NCBI RefSeq assembly: GCF_016907275.1
Contig: NZ_JAFBBP010000001.1
Span: forward strand, 6,562,001-6,626,000
DNA length: 64,000 bases
Direction of reading: 5' to 3'
Origin: Micromonospora luteifusca
GTDB taxonomy: Bacteria; Actinomycetota; Actinomycetes; Mycobacteriales; Micromonosporaceae
Under the pieces are notes generated by a model. It worked only from the letters and a program-made list of their open reading frames with translations, was not told the origin of the DNA and did not search any database. Position numbers and translations under genes: made by a program. This document shows, one piece after another, positions 18,945 to 28,070 of the stretch (position 1 is the first letter of the stretch; each line of letters begins with the position of its first letter).

Positions 18945-19564
18945 CGGCCGATCTCGATGCGCTCGTCGACCACCGCGTCGATCAACTCCGGGTCATGCGA
19001 GGCCAGCAGCACGGCGGTGCCAGCGTCCCGTTCCCGGCGCAGCCGGTCGGCGAGCCACTGCCGTCCGCGTACGTCCAGCCGCTGCTCCGGCTCGTCCAGG
19101 ATCAGCACCCGGCGTGGCCGGACGAAACACGACGCCAGCGCCAGCCGGCGGCGCTGCCCGCTGGACAGGGTGACCGGCAGTTGATCGCGGGCCGGTTCCA
19201 GGCCCAGCTCGGCGAGGACCTCCCCGACCGGCTCGGCGTTACCCCCGTGGGCGTACGCGACCAGCTCCAGGTGCTCGACCACGGACAGGTCGGGGAAGAA
19301 GTCGATGTCGTCCAGGGCGGCCGCCACCAGCGCCCGCACCTGAGGGTCGGTCTCGTCGGCCCGTCGGCCCTGCACCAGCACCTCGCCGGCGTCCGGCCGG
19401 TCGGCGCCGACCACACAGCGCAGCAGGGTGGTCTTGCCGCTGCCGTTGGGGCCCAGCACCACCGCGATCTTGCCCGCCGCGAGCGTGAAACTCACATCGT
19501 CGAGCACGACCAGGTTGCCGAAGTTACGGCTCAGTCCCCGTACCGCAAGCGCGTCCACGATCAC
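18941..19564 (-). CDS. ABC transporter ATP-binding protein
   Basis: 207 residues. Walker A is GPNGSGKTT, the signature is the variant LSSGQRRR (second Gly replaced by Ser), and Walker B is VLILDEPEQRLD, followed by SHD. The variant signature and the compact size fit ABC-2 type exporter ATPases such as the CcmA/NatA branch. GTG 19564 is chosen because GGGAG lies a few bases upstream; a TTG at 19594 is the only earlier option. It is the first gene of a two-gene operon with the permease. Confidence 0.88.
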   Translation of the reverse strand: MIVDALAVRGLSRNFGNLVVLDDVSFTLAAGKIAVVLGPNGSGKTTLLRCVVGADRPDAGEVLVQGRRADETDPQVRALVAAALDDIDFFPDLSVVEHLELVAYAHGGNAEPVGEVLAELGLEPARDQLPVTLSSGQRRRLALASCFVRPRRVLILDEPEQRLDVRGRQWLADRLRRERDAGTAVLLASHDPELIDAVVDERIEIGR

Positions 19565-19661
19565 AGAGTCTCCCAGACCCGTGCCAGGGGCCAACGCGAG
19601 CGACCCACGTCACGCCCGATCATGGTGTGGCTGGTGGCTTGTCGACGTGGCCGTCCAGATA

Positions 19662-20633
19662 TCAACCGTAGAGCGCGGCGAGCCCGGTCGCCGTGGCGGC
19701 CAGGCGCTCGCGCAGCGCGACCGGGGTCAGCACCTCGATGTCGGCGCCGAGGCGCAGCAGGTCGCCGTGGGCATGGGTGAGCGACTCGATCGGCAGCACC
19801 GCGCTCACCCAGCCCCGCGCGTCCGGAGGGCCGGCGCTGGCATCCATCGCGGTGACCACGGGGTCGCTGCCGATCTCGCGCAGTCGCGCCCGCCCGGCGG
19901 GGGAGAGCCGGACGGTGGCCTCGTCGCGGTGCAGTCGGGCCCGGAACTGCGCCACGTGCGCCCGCCACCACGCCGACAGGTCGAAGTCGGCGGGTCGGTC
20001 GAACTCCTGCGTCAGCGGAGTCAGCGCGAGGATCTGGTTGACCCGGTAGGTCGCCGGCGCACCACGGCCGGGTTGGTCGGCCACCACGTACCAGCGGCCA
20101 CCCTTGAGCACCAGGCCGTAGGGCTCCAGCACCCGGGTGACCTCCCCACTCCAGCCGCGGTAGCGCACCTCGATGCGGTGCTGGCGCCAGACCGCTTCGG
20201 CCGTGCGGGCCAGCTCGGGTGAGGCGTCGCCGTCGGCGTACCAGCCGGGGGTGTCCAGGTGGAAGCGTTGCTGGAGTTGGGTCGCCCGGTCGCGCATCGG
20301 CGCGGGGAGCGCGGCGTGCAGCTTGAGTTGCAACGCGGCCACCACGTCGCCGTAGCCCAGCTCGTCGGCGGGGCCGGGCAGACCGGCCAGGAACAGCCGA
20401 TCGGCCTCCTCGGCGGTCAGCCCGGTCAGTCGGGTCCGCCAGCCGTCGACCAGTTGGTAGCCGCCGGCGTGGCCGGCCTCTCCATAGAGGGGGATGCCGG
20501 CGGCGTGCAGTGCCTCGACATCCCGGTAGATCGTGCGGGGGGAGACGGTCAACCGCTCGGCGAGTTGTGTGGCGGTCAGCCGGCCGTGTTGTTGGAGCAG
20601 CAGGAGGAGGGAAAGAAGCCGAGAAGCCCGCAC
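19662..20633 (-). CDS. WYL-domain transcriptional regulator (YafY type)
   Basis: 323 residues. Residues 1-60 form a DeoR-like winged helix (LTATQLAERLTVSPRTIYRDV); the middle holds the WYL domain (EVRYRGWSGEVTRVLEPYGL and GGRWYVVAD, shown in parts), then a WCX-type C-terminus. WYL domains bind nucleic acid or nucleotide ligands. GTG 20633 lies five bases from a 17-nt palindrome that covers its promoter side, so autorepression and control of the divergent gene are likely. Confidence 0.9.
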   Translation of the reverse strand: MRASRLLSLLLLLQQHGRLTATQLAERLTVSPRTIYRDVEALHAAGIPLYGEAGHAGGYQLVDGWRTRLTGLTAEEADRLFLAGLPGPADELGYGDVVAALQLKLHAALPAPMRDRATQLQQRFHLDTPGWYADGDASPELARTAEAVWRQHRIEVRYRGWSGEVTRVLEPYGLVLKGGRWYVVADQPGRGAPATYRVNQILALTPLTQEFDRPADFDLSAWWRAHVAQFRARLHRDEATVRLSPAGRARLREIGSDPVVTAMDASAGPPDARGWVSAVLPIESLTHAHGDLLRLGADIEVLTPVALRERLAATATGLAALYG

Positions 20634-20637
20634 TTCA

Positions 20638-20654
20638 CTGACACTAGTTGTCAG
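20638..20654. promoter_or_regulatory. Palindromic operator (CTGACA-N5-TGTCAG)
   Basis: A perfect 6-bp inverted repeat with a 5-nt spacer, CTGACA ctagt TGTCAG, between the divergent WYL regulator (start 20633) and the hypothetical gene at 20678. Position and symmetry make it the likely binding site of the WYL regulator. It also fits a self-repressed start with a very short leader. Confidence 0.7.
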
Positions 20655-20677
20655 GGGACCGGTTCTACCGTCCCGGC

Positions 20678-21157
20678 ATGGCATTTCGCGACAAGGAACT
20701 ACGAACTCCCGGACCGGTGCTGGTGGACGGTCGGCAGCTCAAGCGCTACCACATAGACCAGTTGGAGCGGCCGCTCGAGGCGGCGGTGGAGAAGGCCGCG
20801 TACGACATGTTGCCCGTGCTGCTGGGCGAGTTCGTCGACGACGGCACCCCGGCCGCCGGGTGGGTGGTGCTGCACCGGGGCGGGGACACCGGCGCCTATC
20901 TGCTGGCGTACACCTGGGTGTGGGACAACGCGTTGGAGGTCCGTGTCGCGGCGGCCGGGCAACCGGCGCTGAACTGCCCGGACGACGACCCGACCCACTT
21001 CGTCGAGGTACGTCGGCCCGCCGTCGGCTGCGTGTGGGAGCTGGCGGTGCTGGAGCACGAGCGGGCCGCCTGGGTCCACCACATGCTTGCGCCGGACAGG
21101 CCGAACCTGGCTGGATATCTATTCGACACACGAGCGGAAGGGCCGGTGGGCCGCTGA
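20678..21157 (+). CDS. Conserved hypothetical protein
   Basis: 159 residues, soluble, beta-rich in the middle, with the start MAFRDKELRTPGP. No catalytic motif recognised. It is divergent from the WYL regulator across the CTGACA palindrome and is probably controlled by it; YafY-type regulators often sit beside such small proteins. Its stop codon overlaps the start of the next gene (TGATG), showing co-translation. ATG 20678 is the first good start after the operator. Confidence 0.78.
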   Translation: MAFRDKELRTPGPVLVDGRQLKRYHIDQLERPLEAAVEKAAYDMLPVLLGEFVDDGTPAAGWVVLHRGGDTGAYLLAYTWVWDNALEVRVAAAGQPALNCPDDDPTHFVEVRRPAVGCVWELAVLEHERAAWVHHMLAPDRPNLAGYLFDTRAEGPVGR

Positions 21158-21618
21158 TGGGCGACTTCGACTTCTTTGTGGGCACTTGGAATGTGGTCAA
21201 CCGTCGGCTGCGTAAGCGGCTGGTGGGCTCCGACGAGTGGGAGGAGTTCCCGGGTGTTTCGGTCGCGCACGGCTTCTTCGGCGGTGGTGGCCACTTCGAC
21301 GAGATCACCTTCCCGACCAAGGGTTCCGCCGGCGCCACGGTCCGGATCTTCGACCCGGCGCGGGAGGAGTGGTCGATCTACTGGATGAGCAGCGTCGACG
21401 GAGTGCTGGGGCAGCCGCCGATGGTGGGCCGCTTCGTCGACGGGGTCGGCCGCTTCTACGCCGACGACCAGCACGAGGGGCAGCCGGTGCGCTGCCGGTT
21501 CATCTGGTCGGACATCAGCGCGACCACCGCGCGCTGGGAGCAGGCGTTCTCCATCGACGGTGAGCAGACCTGGGAAACCAACTGGATCATGATTTTCACC
21601 CGAGCAGCGGAGGACTAG
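21157..21618 (+). CDS. Conserved hypothetical, DUF1579-like lipocalin-type protein
   Basis: 153 residues. The start MGDFDFFVGTWNV and the run of beta strands ending in TWETNWIMIFTR resemble DUF1579-type or lipocalin-like proteins described as having FxxGxW starts. No signal peptide, so cytoplasmic. The ATG overlaps the stop of the previous gene. Role unknown; together with the previous gene it likely forms the WYL-controlled unit. Confidence 0.75.
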   Translation: MGDFDFFVGTWNVVNRRLRKRLVGSDEWEEFPGVSVAHGFFGGGGHFDEITFPTKGSAGATVRIFDPAREEWSIYWMSSVDGVLGQPPMVGRFVDGVGRFYADDQHEGQPVRCRFIWSDISATTARWEQAFSIDGEQTWETNWIMIFTRAAED

Positions 21619-21628
21619 CCTCCGAGCC

Positions 21629-22159
21629 ATGCGGAGATGGTGGCGGATGGACCCGTGGGGCGCTCGGCAGGTGTTCACCGGGTTCATGCTGCTGGTCGGG
21701 TGCGCGATGGCCGCGACGACGGTGGTCTTCGCCGGGCGGGCGCTGATCCGGGGTGAGATCGACGTCCGGGCCGCCCTGGGCGTGATCGGCGCGCTCACCT
21801 TCATGGGCGTGTGGTCGACTTTCGTCCTCCGGCTGCACCTGGCCGGGATCTACGTCAATGACCGGGGCGTCCGGCTCCGGCACGTGTTCTCCACACGGAC
21901 CCTGCCCTGGTCGCAGGTGACCGGGTTCGAGGCGAGTCCAGCGTTGTTCCTCGGCGAGCCCACGTCGCGCCTCGCCTGCTGGGTGCGGACGACCGACGGG
22001 GCGTTCGAGTCGGCGGTGCAGCGGCGCTCCCGGCGCGTGGGCTGGCGGAAGGACAACGGGCCGGTGCTCGACGCGGCGGACTTCGACAGGTTGCTCGTCC
22101 GGCTCGCCGACGAACGTGCCCGAGCCCGACTCGACGGCGGGGGAGTGGTCTCGCGCTAA
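21629..22159 (+). CDS. PH-like domain membrane protein
   Basis: 176 residues with two N-terminal helices (about 13-35 and 47-68), then a cytoplasmic beta domain beginning GIYVNDRGVRLRHVF and LPWSQVTGFEA. That pattern is the bacterial pleckstrin-homology fold (bPH_6 type) found in many small actinobacterial membrane proteins. It starts ten bases after the preceding stop. No enzyme function is expected; the role is unknown. Confidence 0.78.
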   Translation: MRRWWRMDPWGARQVFTGFMLLVGCAMAATTVVFAGRALIRGEIDVRAALGVIGALTFMGVWSTFVLRLHLAGIYVNDRGVRLRHVFSTRTLPWSQVTGFEASPALFLGEPTSRLACWVRTTDGAFESAVQRRSRRVGWRKDNGPVLDAADFDRLLVRLADERARARLDGGGVVSR

Positions 22160-22219
22160 CTTTCGGCCGTCCGGGGGCGGTGTTAATGTCCGTCCACCGC
22201 CCCCGGATGGAGGAACTCG

Positions 22220-23746
22220 ATGGCCTCCGATTACGTCGACGTGCTGATCATCGGCGCCGGCCTGTCCGGCATCGGCGCCGCCTGCCACCTGAGCCGTGAC
22301 TGCCCCGACAAGACGTACGCGGTGCTGGAGGCGCGCGACGCCGTCGGCGGCACCTGGGACCTGTTCCGCTACCCGGGCATCCGCTCCGACTCGGACATGT
22401 TCACCCTCGGTTACTCGTTCAAGCCGTGGACCGCCCCGAAGGCCATCGCCGACGGCACGACCATCCGCGAGTACGTCCGGGAAACCGCCCGGGAGTACGA
22501 CGTGCAGCGGCACATCCGTTTCGGCCACCGGGCGCTGCGCGCCGAATGGGACAGCGGCACCGCCCGGTGGACGGTGCACATCCAACGCACCAACACCACC
22601 GACACTGCCGAAATCGTGGTGCTGACCTGCTCGTTCCTCTTCGCCTGCACTGGCTACTACCGCTACGACGAGGGTTACACCCCACCCCTGCCCGGTGTCG
22701 ACACGTACACCGGGAGGCTGGTGCACCCGCAGCACTGGCCCGACGACCTCGACCACACCGGCAGGCGGGTGGTGGTGATCGGCAGCGGCGCGACCGCGGT
22801 CACCCTGGTGCCGGCGCTGGCCCAGCGGGCCGCCCACGTGACGATGGTGCAGCGCTCACCGACGTACGTCATGGCGTTGCCCTCGCGCGACCGGCTGGCC
22901 GACGCTCTGCGGCGCTGGCTGCCCGCGAAGGCCGCGTATCCGGTAGTGCGCTGGAAGAACGTGCTGCTGTCCACCGTCACCTTCCAGCTCAGCCGGCGTG
23001 CGCCCGGCCTGGTCAAGCGGACGCTGCGCCGGGCCGCGCGGGACCGGCTCCCGGTGGGGTACGACCTCGACCGGCACTTCTCGCCGCGTTACGACCCGTG
23101 GGACCAGCGGCTCTGCGTGGCACCCGACGGTGACCTGTTCACGGCCGTGCGGCAGGGCGACGCGTCGGTGGTCACCGACACCGTCGACACCTTCACCGCG
23201 CACGGTGTCCGGTTGACCTCCGGCGCGGAGTTGCCCGCCGACATCGTGGTCACCGCGACCGGGCTCAACCTGCTCGCCCTCGGTGGCCTGACGCTGCGGG
23301 TGGACGGCACCGACGTCGACCTCGCGAGCACCGTCGCCTACAAGGGGATGATGGTGTCCGGCGTGCCGAACTTCGCCCTGACCCTCGGCTACACCAACGC
23401 GTCGTGGACGCTCAAGGCCGACCTGGTCGCCCGCTACGTCTGCCGGCTGCTGCGCCACCTGGACCGCACCGGCCAGCAGATCGTCACCCCGCTCCCACCG
23501 CCCGACGCCGAGCGGGTGCCGCTCATCGACCTGCGCTCCGGCTACGTGCTGCGCGCCGTCGACGCGCTGCCCAAGCAGGGTGCGACCACGCCGTGGCGGC
23601 TGCACCAGAACTACCCCCGCGACGTGCTGCTGATGCGGCACGGCCGGCTCACCGACAAGGGTGTGCAGTTCTCCCGAGTCGGAGAGGTGGCCGCGCCCGC
23701 TGGCTTGCACCGTCCCGTTCGGACCCGACCGGCCGCTCGTCGGTAA
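22220..23746 (+). CDS. Flavin-containing monooxygenase (Baeyer-Villiger-like)
   Basis: 508 residues. The FAD site is IIGAGLSGIGA at 10-20, followed by GGTWDLFRYPGIRSD, a strong class B flavoprotein monooxygenase signature. The motif YTGRLVHPQHW matches FxGxxxHxxxW except for Tyr in place of Phe. A second nucleotide motif VVIGSGATAV binds NADPH. Such enzymes insert oxygen into ketones or oxidise N and S atoms. It is followed 44 nt later by an SDR gene, a pairing fitting alcohol-to-ketone-to-ester or lipid-derived ketone breakdown. ATG 22220 follows a GGAGGAA box. Confidence 0.92.
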   Translation: MASDYVDVLIIGAGLSGIGAACHLSRDCPDKTYAVLEARDAVGGTWDLFRYPGIRSDSDMFTLGYSFKPWTAPKAIADGTTIREYVRETAREYDVQRHIRFGHRALRAEWDSGTARWTVHIQRTNTTDTAEIVVLTCSFLFACTGYYRYDEGYTPPLPGVDTYTGRLVHPQHWPDDLDHTGRRVVVIGSGATAVTLVPALAQRAAHVTMVQRSPTYVMALPSRDRLADALRRWLPAKAAYPVVRWKNVLLSTVTFQLSRRAPGLVKRTLRRAARDRLPVGYDLDRHFSPRYDPWDQRLCVAPDGDLFTAVRQGDASVVTDTVDTFTAHGVRLTSGAELPADIVVTATGLNLLALGGLTLRVDGTDVDLASTVAYKGMMVSGVPNFALTLGYTNASWTLKADLVARYVCRLLRHLDRTGQQIVTPLPPPDAERVPLIDLRSGYVLRAVDALPKQGATTPWRLHQNYPRDVLLMRHGRLTDKGVQFSRVGEVAAPAGLHRPVRTRPAARR

Positions 23747-23778
23747 CCGCCAGGAGATCGTCGGCAACCGCCAGGAGA
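23737..23778 (+). repeat. 21-bp tandem duplication over stop codon and ribosome site
   Basis: Two copies, 23737-23757 and 23758-23778, differ at one base. Each contains AACCGCCAGGAGA. Copy one holds the stop codon of the monooxygenase; copy two supplies the AGGAGA near the SDR start. See findings. Confidence 0.85.
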
Positions 23779-23790
23779 GGAGCACCGATC

Positions 23791-24702
23791 GTGCAGAGGT
23801 TCGACTTCACCGGCGCGACGGCCGTGGTCACCGGGGCGGCCAGCGGCATCGGTGCGGCGCTGGCGCACGCGCTGGCCCGCCGGGGCAGCGACCTGGTCCT
23901 GCTGGACCGCGACGCCGAGCGGCTGCACACGGTCACCACCGCGATCCGCGCCGACCACCCGGGTCGCCAGGTGTACACGTACCTGGTGGATCTCGCCGAC
24001 GTGACGGCCACCGCCCAGGTGGCCGCGGAGATCGGCCAGCGGCACCCGCGCGTACGACTGCTGGTGAACAACGCCGGCGTGGGCCTCGGCGGTCGGTTCG
24101 ACCAGGTGACGTTCGACGAGTTCAGCTGGGTGATCGACGTCAACTTCCGGGCCGTGGTGCAGCTGACCCACGCGCTGCTGCCGATCCTGCGGGCCGAGCC
24201 GGGCGCGCACCTGGTCAACATCTCCAGCCTGTTCGGGCTGATCGCGCCGGCCGGGCAGACGGCCTACTCGGCGAGCAAGTTCGCGGTGCGCGGCTTCACC
24301 GAGGCGTTGCGCCACGAGTTGGTCGACGACGGCATCGGGGTGACCTCGGTGCACCCCGGCGGGATCCGCACCCGGATCACCGAGAACGCGAGGATCGGCA
24401 GCGGCGTCTCACCCGAGGAGTACGAGGCCGGCCGGGCGCAGTTCGAGAAGCTGCTCACCATCGCGCCGGAGCGGGCCGCCGAGGTGATTCTGCGCGGTGT
24501 CGAACGGCGTCGGGGCCGGGTGCTGATCGGCTGGTCGGCGAAGCTGCCGGACCTGCTGGCCCGGGTCCTGCCGGCCTCGTACAACCGGCTCCTGGTCGCC
24601 GGCCTGAACCGGGGCGTCGTCCGCCCGGCGCCGCCCACCCCCGGCATGCCCGCGCAACGCCCCGCCGACGACGCCGCCGACCCTGCCCGGGAGGTGGCGT
24701 GA
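23791..24702 (+). CDS. SDR family oxidoreductase
   Basis: 303 residues. VTGAASGIGAAL near residue 13 binds the cofactor, followed by LVNNAGVG, the catalytic Ser in NISSLFG and the YSASKFA pair. The extended C-terminus (PERAAEVILRGVERRRGRVLIG) is typical of the long-chain SDR group that neighbours Baeyer-Villiger monooxygenases in actinobacteria. GTG 23791 is chosen because it follows AGGAGAGGAG and the cofactor strand comes straight after. It forms an operon with the monooxygenase. Confidence 0.9.
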   Translation: MQRFDFTGATAVVTGAASGIGAALAHALARRGSDLVLLDRDAERLHTVTTAIRADHPGRQVYTYLVDLADVTATAQVAAEIGQRHPRVRLLVNNAGVGLGGRFDQVTFDEFSWVIDVNFRAVVQLTHALLPILRAEPGAHLVNISSLFGLIAPAGQTAYSASKFAVRGFTEALRHELVDDGIGVTSVHPGGIRTRITENARIGSGVSPEEYEAGRAQFEKLLTIAPERAAEVILRGVERRRGRVLIGWSAKLPDLLARVLPASYNRLLVAGLNRGVVRPAPPTPGMPAQRPADDAADPAREVA

Positions 24703-24714
24703 GCGGCGGCGCGG

Positions 24715-26175
24715 TCACGGTGGTGTGCTGCCCCGCTTCTCCTCCTGTGCCAGCACCGCCTCGCGGTGCTCCGGGTCGTCGCGGCGGGCCAGTTCGGCGG
24801 CGAGCCGCGGATCGGTCACCAGCCGGTCCCGGTTGCGGTGCAGGAAACTCTCGAAACCCCCGGTGTACGGGCAGGCCAGGTCGCCGAGGGCCCGCTCGGG
24901 TGTGTAACGGCACCCGGCGCAGTAGTCGCTGATCTCGTCGATGTCGGTGCCGTCGACCGCGTACGGGCGGGTGTCCACCTGGGCCAGGTCGGCGTACTGA
25001 CTCATGCCGATCACCGTCGCGTTCATCACCCAGTCGGTGCCATCCACGAAGCAGCGCTGGAACCAGTCCACCAGCTCGGTCGGCCGCCAGCCGCGCTGCA
25101 ACGCGTAGTTGCCCAGCACCAGCAGCCGGGGTGTGTGGTGCGTCCACGCCCGGTCCCGGACGGCGCCGAGGACGTCGGCCAGGCAGCGGGCCTCGACGGC
25201 GTCCGCGTCCAACTCGGCGAACCAGCGCGGCAGCGGCTCTGTCGCGGTCAACCAGTTCGCCCCGCCGAACCGCGGCTCGACGTACCAGTACAGCTGCCAG
25301 AGGAACTCCCGCCAACCGAGCAGCCCGCGGATGAAAGGCTCCACCGCCGTACGCGGGGCCGTGTCGGCTCGCCACGCCTGCTCGGCGGCGCGCACGGCCG
25401 GCTCCGGGTCGAGCAACCCGAGGTTGAACGAGGACGAGAGCACCGAGTGCGCGAACAACGGGTCGTCGCCGCTCATCACGTCGGCGTAGCGGCCGTACCC
25501 GGGTAGCCGGTGGGTCAGGAAGTGCGTCAGCCGCGCCTGCGCCTCGGTGTGGGTGGCCGGGTGCTGCCGAGGGCCGTCCCGGCCGACGAACCGCACCCCG
25601 TCGGCGGCCCACCGGTCCAGGTCGCGACGGACCTCCGCGTCGATGTCGTCCTCGACGATCGGTGGGGGTGGCGGTGGGGCCACCGGCACGGCCCGGTTGT
25701 CGGCGCGGGCTCGGCGTCCCGGCCCCGTCCCGCCGGCTAGGGCGGTCAGCACGTCGTGGCGGCGGCGGGCGTGCCGGTAGAAGTCGGTCATCCGCAGCGG
25801 GCCACGCCGCGCGTGGTCCGCCCAGTTGGCGAAGTCGGCCTGACTGGTGATGAAGCCGCGTGGTGGAAGCACCGTCAGCCCGGGCACCGACTGGGCGAAG
25901 CGCAGCGCCTCCCGGGAGTGCGGATGGCACACCTCCACCGGCTCGGCGACCCGCGTCAGCGCCTCCCGGAACGTGTCGGTGCGCAGCAGCAGCGCCTGAT
26001 CGCCCAGCTCAGCGGCCCGGTGGCGCAGCGCGGAGAGGATCAGGTGCGCCTTCTGCCGGTGCATCGGCCGTCGGCGGAACAGGTCCCGGATCTCCACCAG
26101 CAGCACCGGCTGGTCGGGGTCGTCGAGGAAATGTGGCCCGAGTTGGTCGGCCAGCAACCATCGGCGGCGATGCAT
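24715..26175 (-). CDS. Cryptochrome/photolyase family protein, Fe-S type
   Basis: 486 residues. The start RRRWLLADQLGPHF and the absence of the usual antenna-domain signature place it in the deoxyribodipyrimidine photolyase-related (FeS-BCP, PhrB-like) group, which repairs (6-4) photoproducts with FAD and carries a [4Fe-4S] cluster. The C-terminal cysteines in DYCAGCRYTP and LACPYT fit three of the four cluster ligands. The GRYADVMSGDD and TDWVMNATVIGMSQYAD segments (in parts) form the FAD pocket. ATG 26175 is selected; the frame continues upstream only as a shadow. It converges with the SDR gene. Confidence 0.9.
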   Translation of the reverse strand: MHRRRWLLADQLGPHFLDDPDQPVLLVEIRDLFRRRPMHRQKAHLILSALRHRAAELGDQALLLRTDTFREALTRVAEPVEVCHPHSREALRFAQSVPGLTVLPPRGFITSQADFANWADHARRGPLRMTDFYRHARRRHDVLTALAGGTGPGRRARADNRAVPVAPPPPPPIVEDDIDAEVRRDLDRWAADGVRFVGRDGPRQHPATHTEAQARLTHFLTHRLPGYGRYADVMSGDDPLFAHSVLSSSFNLGLLDPEPAVRAAEQAWRADTAPRTAVEPFIRGLLGWREFLWQLYWYVEPRFGGANWLTATEPLPRWFAELDADAVEARCLADVLGAVRDRAWTHHTPRLLVLGNYALQRGWRPTELVDWFQRCFVDGTDWVMNATVIGMSQYADLAQVDTRPYAVDGTDIDEISDYCAGCRYTPERALGDLACPYTGGFESFLHRNRDRLVTDPRLAAELARRDDPEHREAVLAQEEKRGSTPP

Positions 26176-26258
26176 GGCGCAATTCTGCCCACTTCCCGGC
26201 CGACGCGCCCAATGGTGGGCCGCACGTTTCGACGCCGAGTCCCCGCCGGGACGCCGAG

Positions 26259-27446
26259 TCAGGCCGGGTCCGCCCCGGTCACCGCCGTGCTCGCCCCGCC
26301 GTCGTGTCGACGCACCAGCACGGTCAGCGTCACGAGAGCGACCAGCAACGCCGCGAGCACGTACACCGGGACCGGGCCGAGCGGAGCGAGCAGCGCCAGC
26401 AACGCGACGACCGGGAAGGCGACGACCACCGCGCCGTGTTGCTGCCGGCGTACGTGCAGCACCCAGACCGTGAGCAGGAAAACGGCGATCGGGGTGGCCA
26501 CCGCGTACCCGGCGGTGATCCCGGAGAGGTGCGTGAGGTGCCGCTCGACGTCGACCCAGACCGCCAGGCCGGCACCGACCGCGGCGATCGCCGCGAAGAT
26601 CAGGTAGTGGCCGTAGCCCCAGACCAGGGAGTACGGCAGCCGGGTGGGTGCCTCGATCGGCCGGTCGAAGTAGAGCCACCAGAGTGCGAACACGATGACC
26701 GCTCCGGCCGCCGCGAGCGACCAGAGACCAGGCTCCCCGGCGTCGAGCCCGGTCTGGATCGCTATCGAGATGGCCAGGACCGCTTCGCCGAGCACGATCA
26801 GGGTGAACAGTCCGTATCGTTCGGTGATGTGCTGGGGGTGCCACGGGGTCATTCCGGGGCGTTCGGCCACCGCTGGCACCAGCACATCGGCCAACGCCAG
26901 CAGCACGAACGACGCGACACCCCCCTGGTCGGGCAGCATCAGCCGCAGCAGCCAGCCGAGCTGCACCACGGTCACGCCGATCGCGTAGCGGCGCGCCGCC
27001 GTCCGGTGCCTGGGGTCACCGGCGGCCGCTCGGCTCCACTGCACGACGGCGGCCAGCCGCATCACCACGTACCCGTAGGTGATGACGCCGAAGTCGCCGT
27101 CGGCGAAGGCGCGCGGCACCCCGGCCGCCAGGATCAACGCCCCAGAGATCTGCACCAGCGTGGTGATGCGATAGACGTCGTCGTCGGTGTCGTAGGCCGA
27201 GGCGAACCAGGTGAAGTTCACCCACGACCACCAGATCGCGAAGAACACCATGACGTAGCTGGCCGCCGCGTGACCGAGGTGGCCCTCAGCGACGTCGTGG
27301 TGCAGACTGCTCGCCGCCTGCGCCACAGCGACCACGAAACACAGGTCGAAGAAGAGTTCCAACGGGGTGGCCGCGCGGTGCGGCTCGTCGCGGCGACGGG
27401 GCCGCATCGGCCGGTAGAACGGCCGCACCGAACGCGAAGCGGTCAA
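26259..27446 (-). CDS. Low temperature requirement protein A (LtrA) family
   Basis: 395 residues with about ten hydrophobic helices. The ATPLELFFDLCFVVAVAQ segment near the N-terminus and the WWSWVNFTWFASAYDTDD segment (in parts) are the family hallmarks. LtrA proteins are integral membrane proteins of unknown biochemistry, first linked to growth of Listeria in the cold. The DoxX gene lies directly upstream on the same strand, 20 nt away, so the two may be co-transcribed. Confidence 0.9.
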   Translation of the reverse strand: MTASRSVRPFYRPMRPRRRDEPHRAATPLELFFDLCFVVAVAQAASSLHHDVAEGHLGHAAASYVMVFFAIWWSWVNFTWFASAYDTDDDVYRITTLVQISGALILAAGVPRAFADGDFGVITYGYVVMRLAAVVQWSRAAAGDPRHRTAARRYAIGVTVVQLGWLLRLMLPDQGGVASFVLLALADVLVPAVAERPGMTPWHPQHITERYGLFTLIVLGEAVLAISIAIQTGLDAGEPGLWSLAAAGAVIVFALWWLYFDRPIEAPTRLPYSLVWGYGHYLIFAAIAAVGAGLAVWVDVERHLTHLSGITAGYAVATPIAVFLLTVWVLHVRRQQHGAVVVAFPVVALLALLAPLGPVPVYVLAALLVALVTLTVLVRRHDGGASTAVTGADPA

Positions 27447-27466
27447 CGCAGCTCCTCAGGCTGGGC

Positions 27467-27886
27467 TCACTGACGCCGACGGCCGTGGGTCAGCCCCTCC
27501 AACACCAGAGTCAGCCCGGCGCCGACCAGCCAGACGTCCTTGGCGATCGCGGAGCCCTGCTGGGTCGGCCGAATACTGCCGGGCTCCCGCATCCCCGGCG
27601 TCTTCAGGTACAGCTGCACGAGGCCCGCGCCGAACGCCGTCAGGCCCAACCCGACCAGGGGCGCCGGGACGAACGGCGCGAGCAGCGCGGCCCCCAGCGC
27701 GATCTCCGAGTACGACAGCAGCTTGGCGAAGCGCGGTGGGTCCAGCTGGGCGAGTTGCGGCATGGCGGCGACCGCCATTCCGTGCATGCCCTCCGCGGCG
27801 GCGCCCTCCAGGTTGCGCTTGCTCAGACCCGAGTTGAGAAAGTACGCGCCGATGCTGACCCGCAGCGGCAGGTGCGCGAGCTTCAT
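27467..27886 (-). CDS. DoxX family membrane protein
   Basis: 139 residues with four hydrophobic helices and the [10 protein letters not shown] motif after helix 1, matching DoxX/SURF4-like proteins. The family includes oxidoreductase-linked membrane proteins, but most members have no proven role. ATG 27886 follows GGGAGT. It is divergent from the mycothiol dehydrogenase gene and lies just upstream of ltrA in the same direction. Confidence 0.82.
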   Translation of the reverse strand: MKLAHLPLRVSIGAYFLNSGLSKRNLEGAAAEGMHGMAVAAMPQLAQLDPPRFAKLLSYSEIALGAALLAPFVPAPLVGLGLTAFGAGLVQLYLKTPGMREPGSIRPTQQGSAIAKDVWLVGAGLTLVLEGLTHGRRRQ

Positions 27887-28070
27887 GGTCACTCCCGATG
27901 GCCGTGGTCGAATGGGGCCCGCGTACCCCGGACTGCCCGCGATAACCCGCCGGGCCGGCTGGGCTGGCCGTGGTGGTCGCGGTAGGTTCGCCGGGGGCCC
28001 ACCGCCGAGCCCGTGGCGCACCTGCCCACCCGGCGCCCGGCCCTGCCGCACACCACCAGCAGGAGGCGAA

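Noticed and set aside
26176..26844. N-terminal extension of the photolyase frame
   Set aside because: It runs antisense through ltrA, and the family start is at ATG 26175.
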